From assembly GCA_046565765.1 (NCBI GenBank), contig JBKHXX010000050.1, positions 1 to 48,581 on the forward strand: a stretch of 48,581 bases of DNA. The letters run 5' to 3'. Every line of letters starts with the position of its first letter. Position 1 is the stretch's first letter. Shown here one piece after another: positions 22,540-32,877 of the stretch. A program made the translations under genes and the position numbers. The DNA comes from JBFMCT01 sp046565765 (GTDB taxonomy: Bacteria; Actinomycetota; Acidimicrobiia; Acidimicrobiales; AC-14). The notes beneath the pieces were generated by a model that did not search any database, was not told where the DNA came from, and saw only the letters and a program-made list of their open reading frames with translations.

Positions 22540-25065
22540 TCATGAGGGCTCGCTGGCGGTCGCCCGCATCGCCGGATACTCCACCCAGGAACGGTTCGCC
22601 AGGCGTGACCACGTATCAGCGCTGGCCGCGCTGACTCCGAGCAGATCGGCCAGGAGCGGGGCGGGAATCTCGGCGGCGAGCTGGTAGAGCGCCGTGAGGC
22701 GGTGGTGTTGGGCTCGAACACCGTTGCGGGCCAGCTGGCGGCTCAGGCCCTGGGTCGTGACCGGCCTCCCTGGGACCTTGCCCGGAAAGAGCCACCCGGG
22801 GTCGTCCAGGTTCGCCTTCCGAGGTGTTTGGCGCCGACCTGCCAGGAGAGCTCGCACGTGGCCCGCCAACGGCTCTGGAAGGTCAATGGCGGGGCCGCCG
22901 AGGACAACGACAAGGCGATCGTCCGTATCGATGAAGTCCGCCGTCGTGAGCCGGCTGATCTTGAACAGCGGCTGCGCGTAGATGACCGCCAAGGCGCCGG
23001 CGACTCGGTCTGCCGGCTCAATCCCATCGCCGTGGAGCAGACGGCGAGCCACATCCCAACGATCGTCGTGGCCCATCGGCGGTGGCACTGGGGCGCCTCG
23101 GCCGCTTGGCACATCCAGCCGCGGCATCGCCTTGCGGTCCATCGCCCAGCGGCAGAACCCGGACACCAGCCGGAGCTGGCCGATAGGGCGGCTCGCGACC
23201 CAGGCGTCGATGTCGGCCTGGCGGCAGTCGTTCAGGGGCCGTCCTTGGTCCGCCAGGAAGCGGCAGAACTCATCGACCTCCCGGAGCCGCCTTCGCGCCG
23301 CGTGGCCCGTTGTCTCGAACAGCGGGCTGCGCTCAGCGCGCTTCTGGAGGTTCCGACGCACCTGCCACCGCCACCACCGGCGCAGGAGGGGCCCGTGCTC
23401 CTCGTCTTCGATCGACTCGAGAAACCGCTCGCACCACCTCTCCGTGGCGGCGAGGACGGGATCCCGACCTGGCAGCGCCCCGGAGCTGGCGAGGAGCGTC
23501 TCGAGGTGTCGAGCGGTGTGGACGCCGAGCGTTGGCTCCAGGGCGTCGATCGTCTCATAGGAGAGCGGCAGTTCGCCCCGGCCGATCCGGCTGAGGGCTT
23601 CGACGGCCTTGCGACTCTTCAGAAGCCAGTCGAGCGTTGCCCGTGGCTCCTCGGCCGCCGCGAGCGCCTCGAAGAGCGGCGCGGTCCCATTCCGTCGGCG
23701 CGCCTCCTCGTTTCCGAGCATCGCCGTCAAGCGCTTGCGAAGGGTGCAGCGCGGGCAGACGCCTCGCTCGTAGAGGCAGTCCTCCATCCCGCACTCTTGA
23801 CAGACGTGGGTGGCAGGTTCGCCGGCGCAGTCGGCGCACACCGCCTCGTCGAAGCCGGGGAAGCGGCGGAGACGCCGTCGGTCGCCGCAGCTGGGGCAGT
23901 CGCCCTTGGCGGCCAGGGCGGCGTAGTAGCAGGTCGCACAGACCGGCCCTTCGGGCCAGTGTGCCATCGGCTTGCGCGCATTGCCGCAGTGAGCACACCG
24001 CTGGGGTAGAACCGGTCGGCACTGGACGCAGAGCATGCGGCCTTTCCGCTCGCCCCGACACGGGCGGACTCGCCCGCACTCCTCGCACGCCATGACCGGA
24101 CCCTTCCAACAAACGGCGCACAGGTCCGGCTCGCCGTCGGTCGCCAGCCGCACGATGGCGCGGATGCGCCCGCATCTCCCGCACGAGCTGACCGGCCGGC
24201 TGTAGCAGTCGAAGCAGCGCGGGTCGCCCGGGCGGGACCGGCCGATCGTCAGCACGCCGCAACCAGTGCACGGCGCCGGCGCCTTGGCGCGGCATCGGGC
24301 GCAGATGGCCTCGGCGTCGTCCGCCGGGGCGGCGGCCTCCAGGCCGCACACCGCGCACGGCGTTCGTTCGAGCTCGGCGCACTCGCCGCACACCGGACGG
24401 CGGGTCCTCCATTCCCGAGCGCCTTTCCGTATGTGACAGACCGTGCACCGAAGCTGGGGCGGGACGTAGCAGCACCTGCCCACGGCCACGCCGCCCTCAA
24501 CCGCGACGGTCTGGGCCGTGGTCCCGCATCGATCACAGGGCCGCCAGTTCGCGGGATCGGCGTTCCGGCACTGCAGGCAGATGGCGCCGCCGTCCGGGTC
24601 GCGGGTCATGACGATCTTCACGATGCCGCATCGACCGCAGGCTTCGGCTCGGCGCCGTTGGTAACAGTTCATGCATACCCGGCCACCATCGACAATGGCC
24701 GGAAGGGGTCGCCGGGCCCGGCAGTCGAGGCAGGCCGGCACGCCCACGGCAAAGCCACGGGCGTCGAGCGTCCGGAGAAGGCGAACGGCGGCCGTGGGAC
24801 AGTCCGAGGCACCGGAGTGCACGACCTCCGGTCCTCGGGCGAGCCAGTCCTGCAGATGCTGCCTCGGCAGTCCCGATCCCGCCGCTTCGTCGACGACCAC
24901 TCTGGCGAGTCCTTCGTCGAGCGATGGAACGGCAGCCACGAGCACACGGACAATGTCGGCAACCATGCTTTCGGCGCGGCAGTCCTTGCAGCCGTCGCTG
25001 TTCCGGAACGGCCGGGATCGCGGGTGGCCCGACGGGCAGGCGAACGCCGCCGACGCCGTCGTCAC
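22540..25065 (-). CDS. Large recombinase-fold protein with eleven tandem zinc ribbons
   Basis: This is an 841-aa protein. After an N-terminal helical region with its own Cys-rich start (residues 10-29), eleven CxxC...CxxC (or near-CxxC) zinc-ribbon units run from about residue 112 to 440, one every 27-33 residues. The C-terminal 390 residues have the helical core-binding and catalytic fold of tyrosine recombinases ('FCRFLADQGRPL', 'GALAVIYAQPLFKISRLTTADF', 'QHHRLTALYQLAAEIPAPLLADLLGVS'). The catalytic set is damaged: the first Arg is replaced by Lys or lost, the second His of the box is Val, and the Tyr position reads Trp. It probably binds DNA or RNA rather than cutting it. GTG at 25065 overlaps the TGA of the helix-turn-helix gene. 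Confidence 0.75.
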   Translation of the reverse strand: MTTASAAFACPSGHPRSRPFRNSDGCKDCRAESMVADIVRVLVAAVPSLDEGLARVVVDEAAGSGLPRQHLQDWLARGPEVVHSGASDCPTAAVRLLRTLDARGFAVGVPACLDCRARRPLPAIVDGGRVCMNCYQRRRAEACGRCGIVKIVMTRDPDGGAICLQCRNADPANWRPCDRCGTTAQTVAVEGGVAVGRCCYVPPQLRCTVCHIRKGAREWRTRRPVCGECAELERTPCAVCGLEAAAPADDAEAICARCRAKAPAPCTGCGVLTIGRSRPGDPRCFDCYSRPVSSCGRCGRIRAIVRLATDGEPDLCAVCWKGPVMACEECGRVRPCRGERKGRMLCVQCRPVLPQRCAHCGNARKPMAHWPEGPVCATCYYAALAAKGDCPSCGDRRRLRRFPGFDEAVCADCAGEPATHVCQECGMEDCLYERGVCPRCTLRKRLTAMLGNEEARRRNGTAPLFEALAAAEEPRATLDWLLKSRKAVEALSRIGRGELPLSYETIDALEPTLGVHTARHLETLLASSGALPGRDPVLAATERWCERFLESIEDEEHGPLLRRWWRWQVRRNLQKRAERSPLFETTGHAARRRLREVDEFCRFLADQGRPLNDCRQADIDAWVASRPIGQLRLVSGFCRWAMDRKAMPRLDVPSGRGAPVPPPMGHDDRWDVARRLLHGDGIEPADRVAGALAVIYAQPLFKISRLTTADFIDTDDRLVVVLGGPAIDLPEPLAGHVRALLAGRRQTPRKANLDDPGWLFPGKVPGRPVTTQGLSRQLARNGVRAQHHRLTALYQLAAEIPAPLLADLLGVSAASADTWSRLANRSWVEYPAMRATASEPS

Positions 25066-25391
25066 GTTCCCGGGACGATCCGGGCCCGCGTCGGTCGGAG
25101 CGCCCGGACGTCCGCCTTGGTCCCCTCGGCCACCGCCTTCTTGCGGCCGCTGGCGTTCTCCACGACGGGTTCGAGGAGGTCGTTCGGGGCGCACTCCAGG
25201 ATGTCGCACAGCGCGGCGAGGACGTAGACGTTGAGTCGCTCAGGCTGCTGCGTGACCAGCCGATAGACCTGCTCCCGGGAGAGGTCGACGCCCCGTTCAG
25301 CCAGGTGCGGGGCCAGGTCGGTCGTCATGAACATGCCCTTGGCGGCCATTAGCTCCCGGAGGTGCCAGCGGACGCCCATCTTTCGAGTCAT
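25062..25391 (-). CDS. Helix-turn-helix (Cro/CI-like) protein of the recombinase operon
   Basis: This is a 109-aa protein. Residues 8-75 form a Cro/CI-type helix-turn-helix ('RWHLRELMAAKGM...LAPHLAERGVDLSREQVYRLVTQQPERLNVYVLAALCDILECAPNDLLEP') with a basic tail. It starts at ATG 25391, overlapping the integrase TGA, and ends overlapping the GTG of the zinc-ribbon protein. It could repress the operon through the inverted repeat at 26538-26558 or act as a directionality factor. Both are inference from position. Confidence 0.8.
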   Translation of the reverse strand: MTRKMGVRWHLRELMAAKGMFMTTDLAPHLAERGVDLSREQVYRLVTQQPERLNVYVLAALCDILECAPNDLLEPVVENASGRKKAVAEGTKADVRALRPTRARIVPGT

Positions 25392-26530
25392 GCGTTGCCC
25401 TCCTCGGGTCGGCGGAACGCGCCGGCGATCGCCTTCGCCAGGACCTGGTTCTTGTAGTCGTCGCTCACCGAGCAGTAGATGGCCGTCGTCGAGCCCCAGG
25501 AGTGGCCCACCTGCTCGGTCACGAACCGCTCGGGGTAGCCGGATTCGACGAGATGGGTGACATAGGAGTGCCTTAGGCAGTGGAGGTCGAGCTCGGGCGG
25601 AAGCCCGAGGGCGTCGCGGTAGGTGGCGAAGCGCTCGTCGAGCGACCGGGCCGAGATCCGGCTCCCCCGTTCGGTGACCCAGAGCGCCGGATGCCCCGGA
25701 AAGCCGAAGGCCGGACGGACGTGCTCGACGTACTCGGTGAGGGCCTCGACGGCCCAGTCGTAGACCGACAGGACTGTGCGGCGGCGCGGTGGGCCGCCCC
25801 GCTTCGCCTTCCCCCAGCGCACGAACAGGGCCCCATAGTCGCCGAAGGCCGGCGCGGCGGCGTTGCGGTGGATGTCCACCACGTCGAGCATCACCGCCTC
25901 CCGCCGTCGCAGTCCCCATGCGTAGACCACCTTCAGCAGCGCGCTGTCACGCAGTGCCGCCAGGGCGCCCTTGCGGCCGCCGGCTCGGATGCGGTCGACC
26001 TCGTCGTCCGCGTAGTCGAAGAAGGCCTGCAGCTCCCCCGGCGTGAACGGCCGGCGACGGGGATCCCCTTCGTACTCGGTGGTGTGGCGGGTGCGGTTCG
26101 CCTCGGTGCAGATCTGGACCGGGTGGGAAGCGAAGTGGTCCTCGCAGAACGTCACCCAGCCGTAGCGGGCGTCGCAGACGTAGTCGCAGAACAGCCCGAT
26201 CTGGGCCTGGTAGCCCCGGAGGGTCGAGAGCGAGCGAGGTGGATCGCTGGACCGCAACGAGGAGCAGTAGTCCTCGAGGTCCCCGGGAAGCCATGCCCAC
26301 GGGTACTCGTTCGTGTACTCGGCGAAACGCCGCAGCAGCCAAACCCGGGAGTCGATGGTGGCCCGCTTCAGCCCGCGGCTGGCCATCTGCGCGGTCCAGC
26401 CGTCGATCATGGCGTCGAACGCCGCCGCCTTCGGATCGAGGTGGACGACCCCGTCGACTACCGCGGTGGCAACGCTTCCAGGGAGCGTTTTCGAGAAGCC
26501 TCGATCCGGCGGGAAGCGGCTCGAACTCAC
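25388..26530 (-). CDS. Tyrosine-type site-specific recombinase/integrase
   Basis: This is a 380-aa protein with an N-terminal SAM-like core-binding domain (about residues 35-130) and a C-terminal catalytic domain. The active site is visible: Arg in WGLRRREAVML, a beta-strand Lys region 'VRWGKAKRGGPPRRRTV', HxxR in LHCLRHSYVTHL, His in VGHSWGSTTAIY and the nucleophilic Tyr in that last motif. All residues are present, so the enzyme should be active. GTG at 26530 opens the operon. A perfect 7-bp inverted repeat lies eight bases upstream of it. It belongs to the group found with a helix-turn-helix gene and a zinc-ribbon recombinase partner. Confidence 0.9.
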   Translation of the reverse strand: MSSSRFPPDRGFSKTLPGSVATAVVDGVVHLDPKAAAFDAMIDGWTAQMASRGLKRATIDSRVWLLRRFAEYTNEYPWAWLPGDLEDYCSSLRSSDPPRSLSTLRGYQAQIGLFCDYVCDARYGWVTFCEDHFASHPVQICTEANRTRHTTEYEGDPRRRPFTPGELQAFFDYADDEVDRIRAGGRKGALAALRDSALLKVVYAWGLRRREAVMLDVVDIHRNAAAPAFGDYGALFVRWGKAKRGGPPRRRTVLSVYDWAVEALTEYVEHVRPAFGFPGHPALWVTERGSRISARSLDERFATYRDALGLPPELDLHCLRHSYVTHLVESGYPERFVTEQVGHSWGSTTAIYCSVSDDYKNQVLAKAIAGAFRRPEEGNA

Positions 26531-26537
26531 CCCGACA

Positions 26538-26558
26538 TTGTTGCATCGTCCGCAACAA
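26538..26558 (-). promoter_or_regulatory. Inverted repeat upstream of the recombinase operon
   Basis: TTGTTGC (26538-26544) and GCAACAA (26552-26558) form a perfect dyad with a seven-base spacer, ending eight bases before the GTG start of the integrase. It is likely an operator for the operon's own helix-turn-helix protein. It could also be part of an element end. Confidence 0.45.
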
Positions 26559-26641
26559 GGAGGGTGGATGCGCTGGTCAGAGCCTTCCCGAGGTTGACCT
26601 TCGGGAGGGGCTCCGAGCTGTCAGGACCACCTGGTGAGGCT

Positions 26642-26660
26642 TCATTCGTCTGTCGAATGA
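26642..26660 (-). terminator. Hairpin downstream of the sortase gene
   Basis: TCATTCG (26642-26648) and CGAATGA (26654-26660) pair around TCTGT, 24 bases beyond the sortase stop. A weaker dyad TCCCGA/TCGGGA lies nearby (about 26585-26605). The position fits termination of the sortase transcript before the recombinase module. Confidence 0.4.
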
Positions 26661-26684
26661 TGCACCAGACGCAATTCCGCTCGC

Positions 26685-27581
26685 TTACACGTTGGCCGGG
26701 AGCAGCCTCGCCACGTTCTCGAAGAAGACGTAGAGGACCAGCAGGAAGGGCAGGATGCCGATGGCGTAGGCCGGCCAGCGGCGCCAGAAGCGCCCCAGCA
26801 GCCAGGCGCCCAGCCAGATGGCGGCGGCGAGAGAGCCCCAGAGGATGGCAGGGGTCTTGTTGGCCCGCCCGCCCGACAGGCCGGCGGAGATCTCGCGCGT
26901 ACCCTCCAGGGACGGTGGGCGCGCCGCGGGCGGGGGAGGCTCGGTGTCGGTGGGGTCGGACATGAGCCGGGCCACGATGATCAGCCGCTCGGCGGCGGAG
27001 AACTTGGGGTGGCAGGTGGTCAGCGTGAGCCGGTTGTCCTCGGTCGGGTCGAGCACTTCGACCGCGCTGGGGTCGACGATCTTGCTCTCCGTCACGTCGT
27101 ACTGGAAGCGCCCCTCGGCGGTGGTCACGAAGATGGAGTCGCCGACGGCCAGCTTGTCGAGGTCGTAGAACGGGGCCCCGTAGGTGGTGCGGTGGCCGGC
27201 GATGGCCGAGTTGCCCCGCTGGCCGGGGAGGGGCGTGCCGGGGTAGTGCCCGGGACCGGCCTTCAGGTCCTCCACCTCCACGCCTTCGATGACCCACTTC
27301 TTCACGTCGATCTTGGGGATCTCGATCTGGGCGAGGGCGTCGCCCAGCTGGAGCGGGGGGAGGGTGCTGGGCGGGGCCGCCTCGGCTGTCGCCCCCGGCG
27401 GCGGGATGGTCGGCACCGTCGTCAGCTGGCCCCGGCGCTCGAAGCTGGCGGCCAGCTCCCGCTGGCCCCTGGCCTCGGCGATCCCGGTGCCCCAGAGCTG
27501 GTAGCCCACGAACAGGAACAGCAGGACGCCGACGGAGATGAAGAACTTCCCCGCGCCCCTGATCACCCGTCGGAGGTCCAC
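26685..27581 (-). CDS. Class E sortase with C-terminal membrane helices
   Basis: This 298-aa cysteine transpeptidase attaches or cross-links surface proteins to the cell envelope. An N-terminal transmembrane helix (FFISVGVLLFLFVGYQLWG) and a Pro/Thr linker lead to the sortase fold with catalytic His in AGHRTTYGAPF, Cys in LTLTTCHPKF and Arg in ERLIIVARL. Two further helices at the C-terminus (ILWGSLAAAIWLGAWLLG and a second ending in the ARLLPANV tail) are typical of several actinobacterial class E sortases. GTG at 27581 is chosen because TAGCCT lies eight bases upstream on that strand. No sortase substrate is encoded next to it. Confidence 0.88.
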   Translation of the reverse strand: MDLRRVIRGAGKFFISVGVLLFLFVGYQLWGTGIAEARGQRELAASFERRGQLTTVPTIPPPGATAEAAPPSTLPPLQLGDALAQIEIPKIDVKKWVIEGVEVEDLKAGPGHYPGTPLPGQRGNSAIAGHRTTYGAPFYDLDKLAVGDSIFVTTAEGRFQYDVTESKIVDPSAVEVLDPTEDNRLTLTTCHPKFSAAERLIIVARLMSDPTDTEPPPPAARPPSLEGTREISAGLSGGRANKTPAILWGSLAAAIWLGAWLLGRFWRRWPAYAIGILPFLLVLYVFFENVARLLPANV

Positions 27582-27589
27582 GGCGGGCA

Positions 27590-27656
27590 AGGCTAGGAGA
27601 TGGGGCCGTACCGGCGGTGCCGCGCTTGGACCAACATCGCAGGCCACCGGTAGCGT
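27590..27656. promoter_or_regulatory. Divergent promoter region, sortase and ccm operon
   Basis: On the minus strand TAGCCT (27595-27590) lies eight bases before the sortase GTG. On the plus strand TAGCGT (27651-27656), with TTGGAC 19 bases upstream (27626-27631), lies 14 bases before the ccmA ATG. Both -10 boxes match TANNNT. Confidence 0.4.
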
Positions 27657-27670
27657 GGAGCAGGTCCGCA

Positions 27671-28393
27671 ATGCCTCCTGCCGCGATGCCCCTCGCTGTC
27701 CGCTTCCGTGCCGCGGTCTCCCTGCTCGGCCGGTTCCCCGCACTGGCAGGCGTCGACCTCGACGTCGCAGCCGGCGAGATCGTCCTGCTGAGAGGGCCGA
27801 ACGGCGCCGGCAAGACCACCCTGTTGCGGGCGTGCGCGGGGCTGGTGGGCATCACGTCGGGGGAGGCCGAGGTGCTGGGCTGCGACCTGGTGCGTGACCG
27901 CCGGGCGGTGCGCCGCCGGGTGGGCCTGCTGGGCCACGCCACCTTCCTCTACGACGAGCTGACCGTCGCCGACAACCTGCGCTTCGCGGCCCGGGCCGCG
28001 GGCCGTCCCGCCGCCGAGGGCGCCGCCGCCATGGAGCGGCTGGCCCTGGCCGGGCGGCTGCGCGACCTGCCGGTGGCCAAGCTGTCGGCCGGCCAGCGCC
28101 GCCGTGTCGCCCTGGCTGCCGTCGTGGCCCGCCGCCCCGAGCTGTGGCTGCTCGACGAGCCCCACGCCAGCCTCGACGCCGCCGGGCGCGACCTCCTCGA
28201 CGACCTCGTCCGGGAGGCGGCCGGGGCCGGCGCCACCGTGCTGCTGGCGTCCCACGAGCTCGATCGGGCCGACCACCTGGCCACCCGCCGGGTCACGGTG
28301 GTCGGCGGCCAGGTCCCCGACGGCCTGCTGGCCGGGCCGGCCGGCGCCTCCGCCGGCACCCCGACCGAACGGGAGCCGGCCCGTGTTCCGTGA
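27671..28393 (+). CDS. ccmA: Cytochrome c maturation ABC ATPase CcmA
   Basis: This 240-aa ATPase of the CcmABCD complex releases haem-charged CcmE (holo-CcmE) in System I cytochrome c maturation. Walker A is GPNGAGKTT, the signature is LSAGQRRRVALA, and Walker B reads LWLLDEPHASLD. The 'SHELDRADHLATRRV' end is normal. The ATG at 27671 is used; ATG at 27686 would also leave the domain complete. It is first in a run of eight plus-strand genes that overlap by 4-11 bases, and its TGA lies inside the start of ccmB. Confidence 0.88.
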   Translation: MPPAAMPLAVRFRAAVSLLGRFPALAGVDLDVAAGEIVLLRGPNGAGKTTLLRACAGLVGITSGEAEVLGCDLVRDRRAVRRRVGLLGHATFLYDELTVADNLRFAARAAGRPAAEGAAAMERLALAGRLRDLPVAKLSAGQRRRVALAAVVARRPELWLLDEPHASLDAAGRDLLDDLVREAAGAGATVLLASHELDRADHLATRRVTVVGGQVPDGLLAGPAGASAGTPTEREPARVP

Positions 28394-29060
28394 CGCCGCC
28401 CTGGTCGCCGGCAAGGACCTGCGCATCGAGGCCCGGTCCCGCGTGGCCACCAACCAGGTCCTGCCCTTCGCCTTCCTGGTGCTGATCCTGTTCGCCTTCG
28501 CCCTCGACGCCGACCGCGGCCGGCTGGCGTCGGTGGCGGCCGGCCTCTTCTGGGTGACGGTGCTGTTCAGCGGGCTGCTGGCCGTGCAGCGCTCCTTCGC
28601 CCTGGAGGCGGGGGACGACGCCCGCGACGCCCTGCGCCTGTCCGGGCTCGACGGGGCGGGGATCTTCCTGGGCAAGGCGGGAGCGGTGGCGGCCCAGCTG
28701 CTGGCCCTGGAAGTCGTCCTGGCCGCCGGCGTGGTCGTCCTCTACGACGTCGACATCACCGGCGTGGCCTTCTTCGCCCTGGTGTGCGTGCTGGCCACCG
28801 CCGGCATCGCCGCCTCCGGCACCGTGTACGGAGCGGTGGCGGCCGGCCTGCGGGTGCGGGAGACGCTCCTGCCTCTTCTCGTCCTCCCCGTGCTGGCCCC
28901 CCTGCTGCTGGGAGCGGCCCGGGCGTCGGAGGCGGTGATGGGCGCCACCAGCACCACGCTGGCCGACGCCTGGCCGTGGGTGCGGCTCCTCGCCGTGTTC
29001 TCGACGATCTACGTGGCGTTCGGCATCGTGGCCTTCGGGCCCTTGTTGGAGGAATCATGA
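28383..29060 (+). CDS. ccmB: Haem exporter membrane protein CcmB
   Basis: This 225-aa protein has six predicted transmembrane helices and the CcmB opening 'FRDAALVAGKDLRIEARSR'. Further family features are 'LFAFALDADRG...LFWVTVLFSGLLAVQRSF' and 'DALRLSGLDGAGIFLGKA'. It forms the membrane part of the CcmAB module. GTG at 28383 lies 11 bases before the ccmA stop and gives the expected length (about 220 aa). Its TGA overlaps the ccmC ATG. Confidence 0.9.
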   Translation: MFRDAALVAGKDLRIEARSRVATNQVLPFAFLVLILFAFALDADRGRLASVAAGLFWVTVLFSGLLAVQRSFALEAGDDARDALRLSGLDGAGIFLGKAGAVAAQLLALEVVLAAGVVVLYDVDITGVAFFALVCVLATAGIAASGTVYGAVAAGLRVRETLLPLLVLPVLAPLLLGAARASEAVMGATSTTLADAWPWVRLLAVFSTIYVAFGIVAFGPLLEES

Positions 29061-29830
29061 GCACGACCGGCAGCCGGGTCCTCGGCTGGAGCGCGGCCGT
29101 CAGCCTGGCCCTCACCGCCTGGATGGCCCTGGTGGTCAGCCCCGCCGACGCCATCCAGGGCGACGCCGTGCGGCTGCTCTACGTCCACGTGCCGACGGCC
29201 TGGCTGGCCATGTACCTGTCCTTCGGGGTGACCACGCTGGCCTCGGTCCTCTACCTGTGGAGGCGCACCCGCTCGCAGTTCTGGGACCTGGTGGCGGGGG
29301 CGTCGGCCGAGATCGGGGTCGTGTTCATCGGCCTCACCCTGATCATCGGCTCGATCTGGGGCCGGCCCATCTGGGGCGTGTGGTGGACGTGGGACGCCCG
29401 CCTGACCAGCACCGCCGTCCTGTTCGTGCTCTACCTCGGCTACCTGGCCATCCGCCGGGTCCCGGCCGAGCCCCACGTGCGCAGCCGCCGGGCCGCCATC
29501 GTGGCCCTGGCCGCCTTCGTCGACGTCCCCGTCGTGCACATGGCGGTCGACTGGTGGCGCACCCTCCACCAGGAGGCCTCCCTGCTCGACGAGCGCCGGC
29601 TGGGGGACCCCCAGATCACGGGCGTGATGCTGTTCACCCTGCTCCTGGCCGTGCTCGCCTTCACCCTCCTGTACTTCTGGCTGCTGGTGCACCGCTACCG
29701 GCTGGCCCGGGTGGAGGAGGACGCCGAGGCCCGCCGCCTGGAGGACGCCCTGGCCGAGCGCCGGGCCGAGGGCGCCCCCGCCGCCCCCGCCTCGGGCGTC
29801 GCACCCGACGTGGAGCTCAGCGCGCCATGA
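29057..29830 (+). CDS. ccmC: Haem-handling protein CcmC
   Basis: This 257-aa six-helix protein attaches haem to CcmE. The tryptophan-rich haem-interaction motif reads WGVWWTWDARLT, and the two axial His residues lie in LYVHVPTAW and VVHMAVDWW. The charged C-terminal tail (from about residue 215) is longer than in E. coli CcmC. ATG at 29057 overlaps the ccmB TGA, and the stop overlaps the next ATG. Confidence 0.93.
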   Translation: MSTTGSRVLGWSAAVSLALTAWMALVVSPADAIQGDAVRLLYVHVPTAWLAMYLSFGVTTLASVLYLWRRTRSQFWDLVAGASAEIGVVFIGLTLIIGSIWGRPIWGVWWTWDARLTSTAVLFVLYLGYLAIRRVPAEPHVRSRRAAIVALAAFVDVPVVHMAVDWWRTLHQEASLLDERRLGDPQITGVMLFTLLLAVLAFTLLYFWLLVHRYRLARVEEDAEARRLEDALAERRAEGAPAAPASGVAPDVELSAP

Positions 29831-29988
29831 CCTACGCCGCCTACGTGTACTCCGGCTATGCCATCACCGTCGCCGCCCTGGCCGGCTACGCGGGATGGGT
29901 GATCTCCCGCAGCCGCAAGGCGCACCGATCGCTTTCCGGCGTCGAAGCCACCGGTGAGGTGCACTCGACGCCGCAAGAGCCTTCATGA
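29827..29988 (+). CDS. ccmD: CcmD-like small membrane protein
   Basis: This 53-aa protein has one N-terminal membrane helix (YAITVAALAGYAGWVI) followed by SRSRKAHRSL, the plan of CcmD, which helps release haem-loaded CcmE from CcmC. Sequence conservation in CcmD is weak, so the call rests mainly on size, topology and position between ccmC and ccmE, with 4-bp overlaps on both sides. Confidence 0.75.
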   Translation: MTYAAYVYSGYAITVAALAGYAGWVISRSRKAHRSLSGVEATGEVHSTPQEPS

Positions 29989-30415
29989 CCGTCACCACCC
30001 GCAACCCCCGGCGCCTGTGGGTGGCGGGCGCCGTGGTGCTGGCGGCCCTGGGCTTCCTCGTCTTCAAGGGGCTGGGCAACGCCACCGTCTACTTCCGCAC
30101 CGCCGACGAGGCCGTGGCCCAGCGGGAGTCGCTCGGAGAACGCCGGTTCCGCATCCAGGGCACGGTGGTGGCCGGCAGCGTGCGCAACGCCGGCAACGAC
30201 GTGGGCTTCACCATCGAGAGCAACGGGGTGACGGTCCCGGTCATCCACCAGGGCGACCCGCCCGAGCTGTTCCAGCCCGGCATCCCGGTGGTGCTGGAGG
30301 GACGGTTCAGGGGCGAGCAGTTCTCCAGCGACCGGATCCTGGTGAAGCACTCCGAGACCTACGTGGCCGAGAACCCCGAGCGGGTGACCACCTCGGCCGT
30401 ACCCGCCGCCGCCCG

Positions 30416-30419
<4 letters not shown>
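29985..30419 (+). CDS. ccmE: Haem chaperone CcmE
   Basis: This 144-aa periplasmic-side chaperone has an N-terminal membrane anchor (about residues 10-28) and a beta-barrel domain. The haem-binding motif is VKHSETYVAE, with the covalent-haem His and, four residues on, the axial Tyr, as in E. coli CcmE (H130/Y134). This is the His type rather than the Cys type of some bacteria and archaea. It overlaps ccmD and ccmF by four bases each. Confidence 0.93.
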
Positions 30420-32424
<2,005 letters not shown>

Positions 32425-32428
<4 letters not shown>

Positions 32429-32877
32429 GCCGGCGCTCCTGGTCCTGGGTGGCGCTGGCTGCCGTCCTGGCTGCCGCGCTGTTCGTCGGCGCCCAGGGGG
32501 ACGGGTCGCCGCCCACCGACGAGGAGCGGGCGCACCGCATCGCCTCGCAGATCCGCTGCCCAACGTGCCGGAGCCAGTCGGCGGCCGACTCCGACGCTCC
32601 CGCCGCCCAGTTCGTGAGGGAGGAGACGCTGCGGCGGGTGCGGGAGGGACAGAGCGACGCTCAGATCATCGGCTACTTCGAGGGCCGCTACGGCGAGCAG
32701 ATCCGGTTGAACCCTTCGGGGGGAGGCGTGGGGGCCCTGGTCTGGGCCCTGCCCGTCGTGGCCGTGGGCGCGGCCGTCACCGGGCTGGTCCTCGCCTACC
32801 GTCGTTCCCGACCGGGCCGGCGGTCGGCCACCGCCGGCGACCGCGCCCTGGTCGAGGAGGCCCTGCGAAGTGACTGA
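32425..32877 (+). CDS. ccmH: Cytochrome c maturation protein CcmH/CcmL
   Basis: This 150-aa thiol protein presents reduced apocytochrome cysteines. An N-terminal signal/anchor, the redox pair in RCPTCRSQS (CxxC), the family motif 'ADSDAPAAQFVREETLRRVREGQSDAQIIGYFEGRYG' and a C-terminal helix (ALVWALPVVAVGAAVTGLVLAY) are all present. No CcmG thioredoxin gene lies between ccmF and ccmH as it does in many operons, so the reductant must be encoded elsewhere. Confidence 0.92.

Larger units (their letters stand above)
22540..26530 (-). mobile_element. Three-gene tyrosine-recombinase module (putative mobile element)
   Basis: A tyrosine recombinase, a small helix-turn-helix protein and a large zinc-ribbon/recombinase-fold protein are encoded as one operon joined by ATGA and GTGA overlaps. 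The plan (catalytic recombinase, second large recombinase-like protein, small accessory protein) recalls the transposition genes of Tn554-type elements. Ends and target-site changes could not be defined from the sequence. Confidence 0.5.
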
